Positions 48,065-58,469 of a stretch of 64,000 nt of DNA are shown here, piece by piece. Positions within the stretch are counted from its first letter, which is position 1. Each line of letters opens with the position of its first letter. The position numbers were made by a program, and so were the translations under genes. Location: NCBI GenBank assembly GCA_039881145.1, contig JAYKKI010000009.1:11968001-12032000 (forward strand), in the 5' to 3' direction. This stretch comes from Druceiella hillmani (lineage: Eukaryota; Arthropoda; Insecta; Lepidoptera; Hepialidae). The notes under the pieces are model-generated. The model was not told the DNA's origin and searched no databases. It worked only from the letters and a program-made list of their open reading frames with translations.

Positions 48065-49780
48065 AAATAACTGGTATGATTGAAATATATATTTTTTTTC
48101 TTTATAAACACTTTTTTTATGTTTTCCCAATATCACATGAATAACGTGCGTGCAAAAATTGATTTAATATTCACTAGAGTTGCTGTTCAATATTCTTAAG
48201 ACAGCGCTATTTAATTTTTCGGTCAAGTGTGCTCTTCGTTTTATGATATGTTTTTTCCCTTCCTTCAAGAAAATCTTTGAACTAACTAATTCCATAAAAA
48301 TATGGTCCAAAACGATTGCGATACACGAATAAAAATTTATTTTCAAAACTTATGTATAAAAATAAGATACACTGGCTGCATTTCATAAATTTGACTGCGT
48401 CACTTGATTTTTAAAATAGCTATAAATAGTTTATCTAAACTAAAGCTTCAGTCCTAATGTTTTCCTTATGGACAATGAGAAAATACTAAAAATCCCCGTA
48501 GCATTATCTTATCGCAAATATTACTACGTAGAATAGATTAGTAAAATATGACATCACATTGTTTTCTTATTCACTGGAATTACTGTGCTTTTAATAACGC
48601 CACATAAAAAACTTCAAAGTGCTGTAATTTTAAAAAGATGAAAATTTTTGTTTTTTTATTTGTGTTTTGGTGCAAAAATATATGATTTATTTGATGTAAT
48701 ACCCTCAACATCTTTTTTAATGATTATTTAGCAGTAACGTCCTAACTGAAGTGAGACGGAGTGTAGCACATGCATTTTACAGTTAAACTTCTAATCCTTT
48801 GAGTTAATATTTTAGGCATATTAAAATAATATATGAAAATATTGTACACTATAACGAAATCTGCAAAATATTCCAATGGTCAAAGTTCCTTTTCTGTCCA
48901 TTAAAATTTACCTGTTATTAATATAAAATAATGTTTGGAAGTATTATAAACTATAATGGAACGTATGAAAATATCTGGTGATGCATAGGCATATAAGCGC
49001 TTTTATGTTACAACGCTACAGAATATTTCTCTAGCAAACTATATTACGATATGAATAACTAAACTATAATTAATATAATAAAAACATTAATATAAAATAC
49101 GGTCATAGTATTTCTTTTATCCAAGTAAAGTCGGGGAGGTCGGTTATAATTGTCCATTCATATTTATTCGCGGCAACGTTTTGCAATTTTCTTTTGCCGT
49201 ACGGAATAAAATGCTTGTATTTTCTTCTTATTATTCTTATATAGCTTCTTATTATTTCTTGTAACTCTAAAACGTGGACGAAAAATATGCCGTATAAGTA
49301 TTGATTCAAATTCAAAGAAAGACAGGATAAAAATTAAAATATACGTATTAATTTTCTAAAATATTGTTTTTACGAATAAAACATGTGATGTAGCCATCCA
49401 GTTTTGGGTTGACAACCTTATTTTTATCGTCTTTTGTTACTTCCGACTGAGAAAAAATACCTTTTTTTGCCTATTGCCATTACATAAAAATATTCCGTAA
49501 CGGTTTCCGGTAGTTAATATTTGATATCATACCACAAGCCGTAGTTCTAGTTTATAAGTATAATTAATTTTTCTTCATTTCCTTCGTCACCTTATTCAGT
49601 TAAATTTATGACTTTTTTCGAAGTATGTACTACCTGTGCAACGCTTGGGCCTGTAACCTGTAATTCAACTCTACCCAAAATATATGAATAAAAAAATTAA
49701 AGATAACCTTCGTAGACAACCAACAGTAGACTTCATTAGCATGATCTTCAATAACGTCACACAGCGAGCCCGACTCCAGC
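48065..49780. other. AT-rich stretch, no gene seen
   Basis: A minus ORF at 49103-49315 with a K/R/Y-rich composition has no recognisable domain. Confidence 0.45.
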
Positions 49781-49785
49781 AAACC

Positions 49786-50030
49786 GACAAAGTAATTTGA
49801 TTCCCTCAAATAGTTGACTATTACATAACGGGCGAGGCGCGTGCTGAGCCTGGCAGGATATATTTTTTGTCTTTACGATTCGGCCATGTCCCGGCTTATT
49901 TTATTGCTGACGCTCGTCCGACCACGCCCTCGCTTTATGATCAAGCGGTCACCGAGCAGGAGGCTGGGTACTTGCAAGATTAATCGTACAAAATACTGTT
50001 TTCCCGATCTCAGTCGGCGTCGACATGTTT
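49786..50030 (+). repeat. Better-preserved copy B of the 240-bp dispersed repeat
   Basis: Collinear with 46009-46272 but richer in CpG (ACGGGCGAGGCGCGTGC, GGCGTCGACATG), so likely younger or more constrained. The encoded stretch MSRLILLLTLVRPRPRFMI is also partly present in copy A, but no known protein matches and stops follow. Confidence 0.6.
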
Positions 50031-50034
50031 TTCT

Positions 50035-51150
50035 AAACGTAAATATTTGTAACCCGCTCAAATAATTTATATTAACATATAAACGTCTCTTATATTGTAG
50101 TCAGCCAAATCATTGTAATCTTTTGAGTTCGCGCAGAGCTGCGCATGAAAATACTTTCAGGCTAGGAAAATAATACCCCCCTGTTCGCCCGCTGTAAAAA
50201 AACGTTTTCGAAATTATTTAAGAGTATAAAATGTATTGATTAGGAATATAAAATAACACTGTAATGTGCCTTTTGGACGGGCATCATGCAAAAATTTCTG
50301 GATGATTTTTATGAGATATTTACATATAATTTTAACAATATACGATGTGGATTTTACCATTGGACCTTAAATGAAACCTTATCTGCTTGATGGTGTTTCT
50401 TAACCAAAACCAAAAAATCAATTAACAAAATTCAGTAGCAGGCATAGTTTTAAGTGGTTTCTAATTTCCAACACAACGTATGCCAAAAAGGCATAAGTTT
50501 ATTTTACTCTTATTTCTTAATTACAAGCAAATAGAAAAATAATTCTTATGCCTGTGTCAAAAGTGTTATAACGAGCCTCTCGTAAAAGCAAGAAGTGTGT
50601 CTCGATTTATTTATTCGAACATAGTTTGAATTGTAAATGTGTCATTTCTACTATTTTTGTTTGATTCGACCGCGACCGGACTCCGAGCAAATCTAAGTAA
50701 CATAAACATTGCACATGGTGTTTACGTTTTGTTTATGTGCAATTGCTATTTAATTAATTCGAAAAGTTGTTTGGCGTAATTGTTTATTTCACTATTTTAA
50801 GTATTTATGACAATTAGTACTGACTGGGTTTTCATTTAATATCGAACGTTCAAATCTAAATGTTATTATCAAAACTAAGTGAGTAAAATGAGGTACGTAT
50901 TATTTCAATACAAGGTTAAAATGTTCATTTATCTATTTATACTTGTATATCATAAAAGCCACTGAGATAATTTAAATAAAATTTTTATGACTATTTTACT
51001 TAGATTCTAAGAAAAAGTCAAAAATATGCTTGATTTATCAAATATTAGGGAATTGTTAATAATTTTTAAAATGAAGAAGAATTTTTAGCCTGCTGAGTAA
51101 AATATCCTGGTTTACTAATGACCATTTCCGTTTACAACTGACTTAGTACA
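50035..51150. other. AT-rich stretch, no gene seen
   Basis: No supported feature. Confidence 0.5.
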
Positions 51151-51155
51151 AAGTA

Positions 51156-51199
51156 ATATGTTCCCATATACATAAACTATTATGTATATGGGAACATAT
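51156..51199. repeat. Perfect 19-bp inverted repeat, 6-base loop
   Basis: ATATGTTCCCATATACATA at 51156-51174 is exactly complementary to 51181-51199, giving a strong hairpin on either strand. There is no following poly-T, so a terminator is not implied. Confidence 0.9.
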
Positions 51200-51204
51200 G
51201 CCTA

Positions 51205-51860
51205 TGTACCTGCAGTCTGACTGACGAAATAATTTAACTTTTCGAGAGAGTTATAATTTATTCTAGCATGCTTGTTCCATCTGAATTCTGAAAATTTACA
51301 TCACTTTAGGAAAAACGTATGCTAAAGGCTTTCAAATTGTCCATACGCTGCTGCTTCTCCATCTTCATTAGAAAATTTCTATCCAAGTATTTTTCAGATT
51401 ATAGATAATAATCACTTAGGCCAAACTAAAAAGACTGCAGTAATTCAAATCGGTAATTGTCATTTTCATTAAAGGTTTAAAGGTAAAATTGAGCACTATT
51501 CTAGTGAAAGGAAAATTATTCAGTATTCCCATTAATTTACCTCTCATTCCCATTAAGTACCCATTAATTTACCTCTCTTGATATAAAAACTGATGCCGAA
51601 GAACTTATTCGCCGATAAAATCACTTCGGCTTGCTTCGTATTTGTTTGCCCTAAGCTTCTCTATATTTTTAATTATTATTATGTTTATTCGTGCCTAAGT
51701 GTCATCAAAATTGTATGCATGACCGTAAATATATCCCAAATTGTTTATGAGTCAGCTTTAGTCATACCAAACGAAGTGACATTTCTTTTGTTTGAACATG
51801 CTATATGACGTAAAATATTAAAATTAATTCTAATTCTGTATATTATATTTTTAGCATTTT
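51205..51860. other. AT-rich stretch, no gene seen
   Basis: A direct repeat of CCCATTAATTTACCTCTC/CCCATTAAGTACCC-type words lies at 51526-51580. No gene is supported. Confidence 0.45.
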
Positions 51861-51865
51861 TGACA

Positions 51866-52053
<188 letters not shown>

Positions 52054-52309
52054 TATTATACGGATGCAACCCATCTTACATATATACGCGTCACTGACAT
52101 TATTTGTGAGGAAAATAAGGAGTAGAGACAGAAAAATAATTTGTTTCTATTGTAAATTTTTAATTTGTTTGACGCAAATAATTTTAAAGTAATAGAAGTT
52201 ACACTCAAACAAAATCTAAATTATGCAAATTAATAAGAAATTTTTTATATATTTTTAAATAATGAATTATTCATTCAATATAAAAAAATTACAGGCAGGA
52301 ATAAAAGTA

Positions 52310-52660
52310 TTTTCAAACACTCCGAAGGGCGAACCAAAACCCTCCATAGAGCGAAGGCAAATAATTCATACATGCAACTAGCATATTCGTAGTCATTAAT
52401 CCTCTATTATAATGGCCTACAAATGCAAACGCGAATTTGCGACTTCACAGAGAAGCAAGGCTGCTTTTGTTTACGCAAAATATTATCTTCGCTCTCCACA
52501 CAGACTGGAGAAGGGCTTTCGTCACAGCAGCCACAAAAGATAAGCCGTTTTGACGTTTTTAACAATGCTTCCACCGCGCTTGACACAAAATTTTAATTAA
52601 TTTTTGTAAATGAAGAGCTGTCGGCCAAATTTGTCCTATGTTTCACCGCACGCCTCTGTT
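52310..52660. promoter_or_regulatory. GC-richer island, possible conserved element
   Basis: The island holds CCGAAGGGCGAACCAAAACC, AAATGCAAACGCGAATTTGC (with a POU-type ATGCAAA word), TTTACGCAAAATATTATC and CAGACTGGAGAAGGGC. No ORF supports a gene. The regulatory role is inference. Confidence 0.27.
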
Positions 52661-53065
52661 TGAATTTATAAATGTTTATTTCTATGCGATTAGTCAAATG
52701 ATAATACATTTTACCATCAAAGTAAAAAATGTGGTACACGAGATAAAAACGTTTCAAATACAACAGCAAGAAAACAAACTGGAACGCCCTCAAGACTTTA
52801 TGGACCTGTCTTATTTTCAGCCTCAAACAGGGCGATTGTGTATTTGTCTTCATTTTTCCGCTCATGTAAATATGTGTGTATTGTGTCACTTCCAAATACC
52901 GGAAATTTTGCCTCTATTTTTCACTAATTTTCTAATTTACACTAATTTCCTAAATATACCTTTATTTTTTATCAACACTGTCTTAATATTTTGTTTGCAA
53001 TATAATATTCGGTTAAGCGATGTTTCAAATACTACTGCCTCTGATTATTTTATATCTTTCTTCAT

Positions 53066-53318
53066 ATATTGAATATATTTGGCGTTAATTTTGTAGAAAT
53101 TCATTATTCACAATTAAATGAAACTACGTGATGTAGTATTATTTCTACTTTCTTTAATTTCTTTACCACGACCTAGGTTTCGTTGTATTACAACATCTTC
53201 AGGTGGGATATTAGCAAAGATAATCTTTGTTGTAATACAACAAAACCTAGGTCATGGTAAAGAAATTAAAGAAAGTAGAAATAATACTACATCACGTAGT
53301 TTCATTTAATTGTGGATA
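53066..53318. mobile_element. Foldback element carrying the best hammerhead copy
   Basis: Same family and architecture as 32207-32484: unpaired left flank (TTTGGCGTTAATTTTGTAGA), a left arm with a full hammerhead core, and a shorter inverted right arm ending at the equivalent base (AATTGTGGATA). The right arm lacks about 20 bases around CTGAAGA, so it holds only the ribozyme 3' half. ORF 53118-53309 merely reads across the repeat. Confidence 0.85.
53166..53206 (-). ncRNA. Candidate type I hammerhead ribozyme
   Basis: Minus strand, in order: helix I 5' strand CCAC; core CTGAAGA (fits CUGANGA); one extra T; helix II GTTGT-AAT-ACAAC; core GAAAC; a very short helix III (A-U plus CC/GG with loop TA); cleavage triplet GTC; helix I 3' strand GTGG. 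All catalytic-core positions of the family are present. The predicted cut lies between 53170 and 53169. The unpaired T before helix II departs from the textbook core. The short helix III is typical of retroelement-borne hammerheads, which often need dimers. Activity is inference. Confidence 0.7.
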
Positions 53319-53324
53319 TTTCTT

Positions 53325-53580
53325 CATGTTAAGTACTGTTATAAAAGTATATTTATCTTGAAAATAAATTTAGTACTGTATTACGCAAATACTACAGAAA
53401 TAATTAGCTTTATATTTTACCTGAGAAAATTAAATTATTCAGTTATACATATTACACATAATTGCAAATTCCTTACCTTCTTCTCGTGGTACAGTTTTTG
53501 ATGTTACATATCGACTTTCTTCAAATCTCGTATCTTCTCTCGTATTCATTGTAAGAAACAATACGATTGATAACATTTGA
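53325..53580. other. AT-rich spacer
   Basis: A 63-codon ORF at 53310-53501 has no recognisable domain. Confidence 0.45.
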
Positions 53581-53583
53581 AAG

Positions 53584-53585
<2 letters not shown>

Positions 53586-53629
<44 letters not shown>
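53586..53629. repeat. (TA)n microsatellite
   Basis: About 44 bases of uninterrupted TA. Confidence 0.97.
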
Positions 53630-53630
<1 letters not shown>

Positions 53631-53953
53631 GAATATTCAAGAGAAGATGAACGTTAACGTACACCAACAAATTAAAAGGAAGTTGTTTCTTTTTATGGCG
53701 AGATGAATTTTAGTCCATTGAATATGATTACTATAGTTTACATAATGATTTACGCCAAGTTGTCAAAGCTTATTAACTGAAGTTAAAAAAATTCTTTATA
53801 TTTCTACAAATTATACCCATCAACTAAAATATACGTATTTTTTTGCGTTGCGCACAGTTTTTGTATTGCGTTGCCCAAAGTTTTGGCATGAAGTTGAGGG
53901 AAAAGGTGTACATAAATAAATGTCCATAAAACAAAAACGGTAATCTTACACAA

Positions 53954-54407
53954 TTATTGAATGTAAGAAGGAGCTTAATAACCATCTTTTTAAATAATTA
54001 ACATGGCAGTATAATTAAAAGTAAAGGCTCTAATATAATTTGTGGACCCTTACCTTTAATTAGAACAGTGCTAAAAGGAATGTGAGGGGAATAATGGTAA
54101 AAACAATTTAAAATCCAAGTTAGTCATTAGACTTTCGTCGTCAAACGTTTTCGTGGAAACTCTACGTAGCAGAATATTAATTACTGAATGTAAGAAGGAG
54201 ATTAATAACCGTCTTTTTAATTAATTAACATGGCAGCACAACTAAAATTAAAGGCTCTAATATAATCTGTGGACCATTACCTTTAATTACAACAGTGCTA
54301 AAAGGAATATGAAGGGGACTTATAGTAAAAACAATTTGAAATCTAAGTTAGTCATTAGACTTTCATCGTCAAACCTTTACGTGGAAATTCTACATAGCGG
54401 AATATTT
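53954..54407. repeat. Tandem duplication, unit 227 bp, about 90 percent identical
   Basis: Copies at 53954-54180 and 54181-54407 share nearly all sequence, including GAATGTAAGAAGGAG, TTAACATGGCAG, AAAGGCTCTAATATAAT, CAGTGCTAAAAGGAAT, GTTAGTCATTAGACTTTC and a GTGGAAA.TCTAC block near the end. No ORF is present. The two units abut exactly, as after unequal exchange or replication slippage. Confidence 0.93.
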
Positions 54408-54639
54408 AAAAAAAAACACACAATCAGATGAAAACAAAAATTTTATGAAAAAATCTAAATAATAATTTATTTGTGCTATTTTAACACATAGTCTGGATAT
54501 ATATTTAGTACCGTAATTGAAATGTTTTTTTACTTATATGTAAAGTACATCAAGTACACTTACGTAAAAGGGTGACTGCTCTATTACAAATGAACTAGTT
54601 GTATACACGAACGTTACAAATAACATTATAACAACGAGA

Positions 54640-55030
54640 CTTAAACCTAGCCCGCAATTGAAATTGAAATGGTCTCATAAACATTCCGCGTAATCTCGGG
54701 GATTACTTTAAACACACACTCACTTATCCATTAAAATTATTTACGTGCAGCTAGCTACATAGCCACAGCCACGTGTTAATTACACGTGTGCTTACGAAAC
54801 GTACAGCCAGTACTTTTGTTAGCGCGGCATAATCTGGCCGGCTGTCGTCTCCGAATAACTTTTTCGAAAAGAAGCTGCGACAAAAGAAACTGTGAGAGCG
54901 ACTTTTCATGTGTAAACAAAAATCGCGTATAATGGAGGCAAGGCAACGATCACCTACGTACGTAGATACACGTACATCCGCGGGCCCGGGTTCGGAGTCT
55001 GTTTCGCAAACGACCTATTGTTGGGATGGA
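54640..55030. promoter_or_regulatory. GC-rich island with paired K50 homeodomain sites
   Basis: The island includes GTAATCTCGGGGATTAC at 54690-54706, two facing TAATC/GATTA words of the Bicoid/Orthodenticle type, then the palindrome CACGTGTTAATTACACGTG at about 54771-54789, GGCATAATCTGGCCGGC and ATCCGCGGGCCCGGG. There is no ORF. The cluster of sites in a GC-rich island makes this the most enhancer-like segment in the window, but function is inference. Confidence 0.35.
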
Positions 55031-55039
55031 TCTGCATTT

Positions 55040-55590
55040 GCAAGTCGAGTTTGAGAATGGGCTTCTTTGTGAATTTGATTATGTTTACCAGAGAATAGTT
55101 AGATTTGTTTTGTACGATGAAGACTTTTGCAGTCTTTTCATCAGTTGAAAGGTCGAATGAATAAATTTATAATATGGTGAAATATTCGAGTATTTTTTTA
55201 AATGCATGTGAATATTATTTTTAAGAACATTTTACTAATTATTTACGGCTACTCGTGCAATCATATAGAATTTGGATTCGTAAAACGTCCTTTAGAATAC
55301 TGACTCACGCTGATCTTTCACTGGAAGCACATTGATGAAGCAATTTGATATATAGGCCAAAATTAACGAAGTACAGCTTCCGGTAGTAACTGTTATATAC
55401 ATATATTTGTATATGTAGATACATTTCTAAAGAATATGTATTTCATTTTGTTCCTTTTTAATTATAAATATCAAAGATGAACATGAAAGACACGTACCAT
55501 ACCATTAGGGGAGGTCCCGACTAATAATATTGCCTTTGAGAGTATCAAAGTAGTACAATTCATTTCAAAATTAAGGAATAGAAATTAATT
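55040..55590. other. AT-rich stretch, no gene seen
   Basis: No supported feature until the LINE remnant begins. Confidence 0.5.
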
Positions 55591-55596
55591 GTCAAA

Positions 55597-56035
55597 CTTG
55601 GATTTAACCTGGATATAAGATTAATTCGGAAAACAGTATACGTTCATCAAATGGAGCAACTTGGTCTTCAGCTCAGAAAGCTGGCTCATGAGAAATGATT
55701 CCCAATTCTTATTGGAAAATAAACTGATACTCTATAAAGCTACATTTAAACCAGTTTCGAACTGTGGCATCTAGCTGTAGAGTAATGCTTCCCATTCCAT
55801 TATGGAGATAATCCAATATGGAGAAAATGCAGCGAATAATTACAAATGCCCCATGGTTTCTAACCAACGAACAATTGCGTAAGAACTTACAAATTTCTAC
55901 AGTTAAAGAGAAAACCGATAGGCACACAAAGTCATAGAGTAGGATAATAAACCATTCAAACATATTATCGTAAACACTCGATCATAAACCATTCAAACAT
56001 TCGATCAATAATGCCCGGACCAAATGCTGATTAAA
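55597..56035 (+). mobile_element. Jockey-type LINE, C-terminal end of reverse transcriptase ORF
   Basis: Plus-strand translation over three frames gives LGFNLDIRLIRKTVYVHQ, QLGLQLRKL, NDSQFLLENKLILYKATFKP, then ITNAPWFLTNEQLRKNLQ and STVKEK. This is the ordered C-terminal series (LD.RLTW, QL.L..RKL, L..ENKLLLYK..LKP, .NAPW...N..I..DL.) of Jockey elements, downstream of the reverse transcriptase palm. The copy is 5'-truncated and has at least two frameshifts and several stops. Confidence 0.88.
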
Positions 56036-56206
56036 ACATGAAATTCCCCAACATATGCTACTTTTATTTTATTTTTAGTTTTTCTTTCAAGTAGGACTAT
56101 TAAAGTCTCTTTTGACATGTCTAACTTCCAATTATTATGAATAAATATCCTTATTACAAACAATCAATCAGTCCCTGTTCATGAGGGCCAGAATGTGCTT
56201 TTTACC

Positions 56207-56595
56207 CTATAATGGCCTCCATACATTTTTATCTTCAACATAATCCCTGATGCTATGATAAACCTTCGAAATAAGCACGGGTTTAATACGTGTTTTAAAT
56301 TTTGCTATGGGAAGGTTTATTATATCCTCAAGTATCCTGTTAAAAAAATGAACACCATTGCCCATTAATACTATGAATTTTATTTTTGTCTCTCCTATTA
56401 AGATTATGGATATCAGACCCTTTAATGAAGAAATTTAAGTTCTTTTTAACATACAATAAGTTTTCGTAGGTATATAATGACGGCATAGTCAGAATATTTG
56501 CCTCTTTAAATAGATCTTATGCAGATTCTCGTAGTTTCATATTATATATGGCTCGGGCTGCTCTCTTTTGCAAAATAAAAATAGCTACAATAAAG
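56207..56595 (-). mobile_element. CR1/Jockey-superfamily LINE, C-terminal end, opposite strand
   Basis: The minus strand reads ILQKRAARAIYNMKLRESA, stop, DLFKEANILTMPSLYTYENL, then LYVKKNLNFFI and NRRDKNKIHSI, and after a frameshift INLPIAKFKTRIKPVLISKV and YHSIRDYVEDKNVW before the stop at 56209-56207. These match the C-terminal blocks (LQKRA.R.I, LFKE..ILT.PSLY, .RNK..L, KFK..LK) found after the reverse transcriptase in CR1-like LINEs. It is 5'-truncated, with its 3' end facing that of the Jockey remnant. Confidence 0.85.
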
Positions 56596-56599
56596 GCGT

Positions 56600-57035
56600 A
56601 TAAATATTAAATTACCATCATCTTAAACCTGTTCGAGCAAGAACCGACAAACTTGTCGCTCAATGCCTCAATGTCACTGCCTCAGATTGCAATATAATTA
56701 AGCTAAAAAATAAATTTTTGACTCTTCAACTTGTACCTCTATTCTATTTTAATCATACGTAATACTGCATATTTTCAGTCATTATAACTCCCTTCTTTTC
56801 ATAAATTTTTGTTTTGCCTTTAATTTCGAAAAGCGCTAAAACTATTAGGTTCCTCAGTAATATTTAGAAAATTAAATAGTAACTAAACGAGTTTTATACT
56901 ATTCTTAGATAAGATACAAATTTCCCGAGTGTAAAGTTTGTATCGATAACGCAATTATGCTCTCCCGGTAGACAACAGGCTCATAATATGAGCATTTGTA
57001 TTTATTATGAACGATTTTGATAGATAAAATTAATT

Positions 57036-57040
<5 letters not shown>
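56600..57040. other. AT-rich stretch, no gene seen
   Basis: No supported feature. Confidence 0.5.
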
Positions 57041-57041
<1 letters not shown>

Positions 57042-57085
<44 letters not shown>

Positions 57086-57089
57086 TATC
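57042..57089. repeat. (TA)n microsatellite
   Basis: TA dinucleotides with one TATG interruption. Confidence 0.97.
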
Positions 57090-57094
57090 AGTCG

Positions 57095-57310
57095 TATCGT
57101 CCATGCTGATCTACCGAACACTAGCTAAAAGCGTAGCTCGACAGCTCAGCACCACCAATAACTACTTGTATTTGCCGCTGTTTGTCTCGAGCCATTGAAT
57201 GGAGCGAGTTGCCTCCCCTATTCGGTAGCATCTCGCGCCAAGCTTCACAATACGCCACCATTACTCAAAGCGAATAGCAGTTGTTGTATAACAAACGTAA
57301 ACGTAATTTA
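57095..57310. promoter_or_regulatory. GC-richer island
   Basis: The island holds AGCGTAGCTCGACAGCTCAG, GTCTCGAGCCATTGAATGG and GGTAGCATCTCGCGCCAAGC. The ORF 57195-57407 has no recognised domain. An exon or conserved element is possible. Confidence 0.22.
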
Positions 57311-57314
57311 TCAT

Positions 57315-58260
57315 TTTCACTATGACACTTTTTGCAGATACCGATTTTCGGCGAGTATACGCGTCCGCCTGACGTTAGATTTAATAATATTATACGCACA
57401 TAACTAGGTATAAATTAAATAAATGTATACATATAGCCGACAGTATTCGAGTAAGTCGACTCAAAAGTAATATGATACGAAGCTGAATTTGAAAAGCGTT
57501 TGCATTTTAAAACAGAGATTTGTTTCGATATCACTCATTTTCTATTTAATGTACTACAAGATTACTTTAAGGCTCTTAAAATTACACTTTTATATCAAAT
57601 TTTGATTAGAATTCAATATCATGCTAGTTGTTTTCTGCATCTTTTTATAAAACAAATTAACTCCTTCTATTTTTACGTATCTTATTCTCTTTCTTTCTTC
57701 ACCCTTTGAACCTATGACATTTTCCTGAACCCTTTAACGTTAGTTACTCTACCTGTGGGTGAAAGTTCATATAATTATATGAATTTATATTTAAAAATTC
57801 CCAATCACTTTTAAACACTTTTTTTTAAATCTTGGGATCAAATAGCATTGTTAATTAATAATCTTTATCATTATTTGATTGTTCTGCTCGTAATATATAT
57901 CTGTAATTAAAGAAACAATTAATTGAACTTACAAATAAAATAATTGCTTTAAATAATCCGATTTTAGCCACAACAACAATGAATATTAGGTTAAAAAAAA
58001 TATAAAGCGCCCTTTTATTGGATTGAATACTTATTTTTTTTCATAACAAGTAAAAATGAGGATATCTAAACACCGTCGCATATGTCGCGAAAACTTTATT
58101 TTTATTTTCAAGAAATGTTATATAGGTATATCATAATTTCACGGCTAGAAAAAATTATAAATACGGTAAACAATCTCACTTACAAAAGCTCCAAAGAGCT
58201 CAAAAAAAAGTGCCTGAGTAAATGTTTCATTTAAATGTAACATTTATGATAACACAGCTT
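57315..58260. other. AT-rich stretch, no gene seen
   Basis: ORF 57500-57709 is F/Y/L-rich and looks like chance. Confidence 0.5.
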
Positions 58261-58269
58261 AATGTCGGC

Positions 58270-58465
58270 ATTAAAGATTAATAAGCAACGAAGCGACCCC
58301 AAAGACTGCGGCTCCTCATCCCGCTATGCAACCCTCCTGAATAATTATGTGAAGGCGAATTTACAAACAACTTCATGAAATACAATAACTCGTAAAGTGC
58401 CTCTCTACGCCGACTTGATTCATTTCCCCTGAGATTGAATTAGACGAGCCATTGCAACGATGTGA
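58270..58465. promoter_or_regulatory. GC-richer island, possible conserved element
   Basis: The island holds GCAACGAAGCGACCCC, GACTGCGGCTCCTCATCCCG and CTCTCTACGCCGACTTG between AT-rich flanks. There is no ORF. Confidence 0.22.
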
Positions 58466-58469
58466 ACTG

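Noticed and set aside
51156..51199. Hairpin as a transcription terminator
   Set aside because: No U-tract follows and there is no gene upstream; intrinsic terminators of this type are not expected in a nuclear genome.
53118..53309. 63-codon ORF in the 53.1 kb element
   Set aside because: It crosses both arms of the foldback repeat and the hammerhead; the inverted arms generate the frame by chance.
55709..55963. Minus-strand ORF of 84 codons
   Set aside because: It is the antisense of the Jockey-type LINE remnant on the plus strand.
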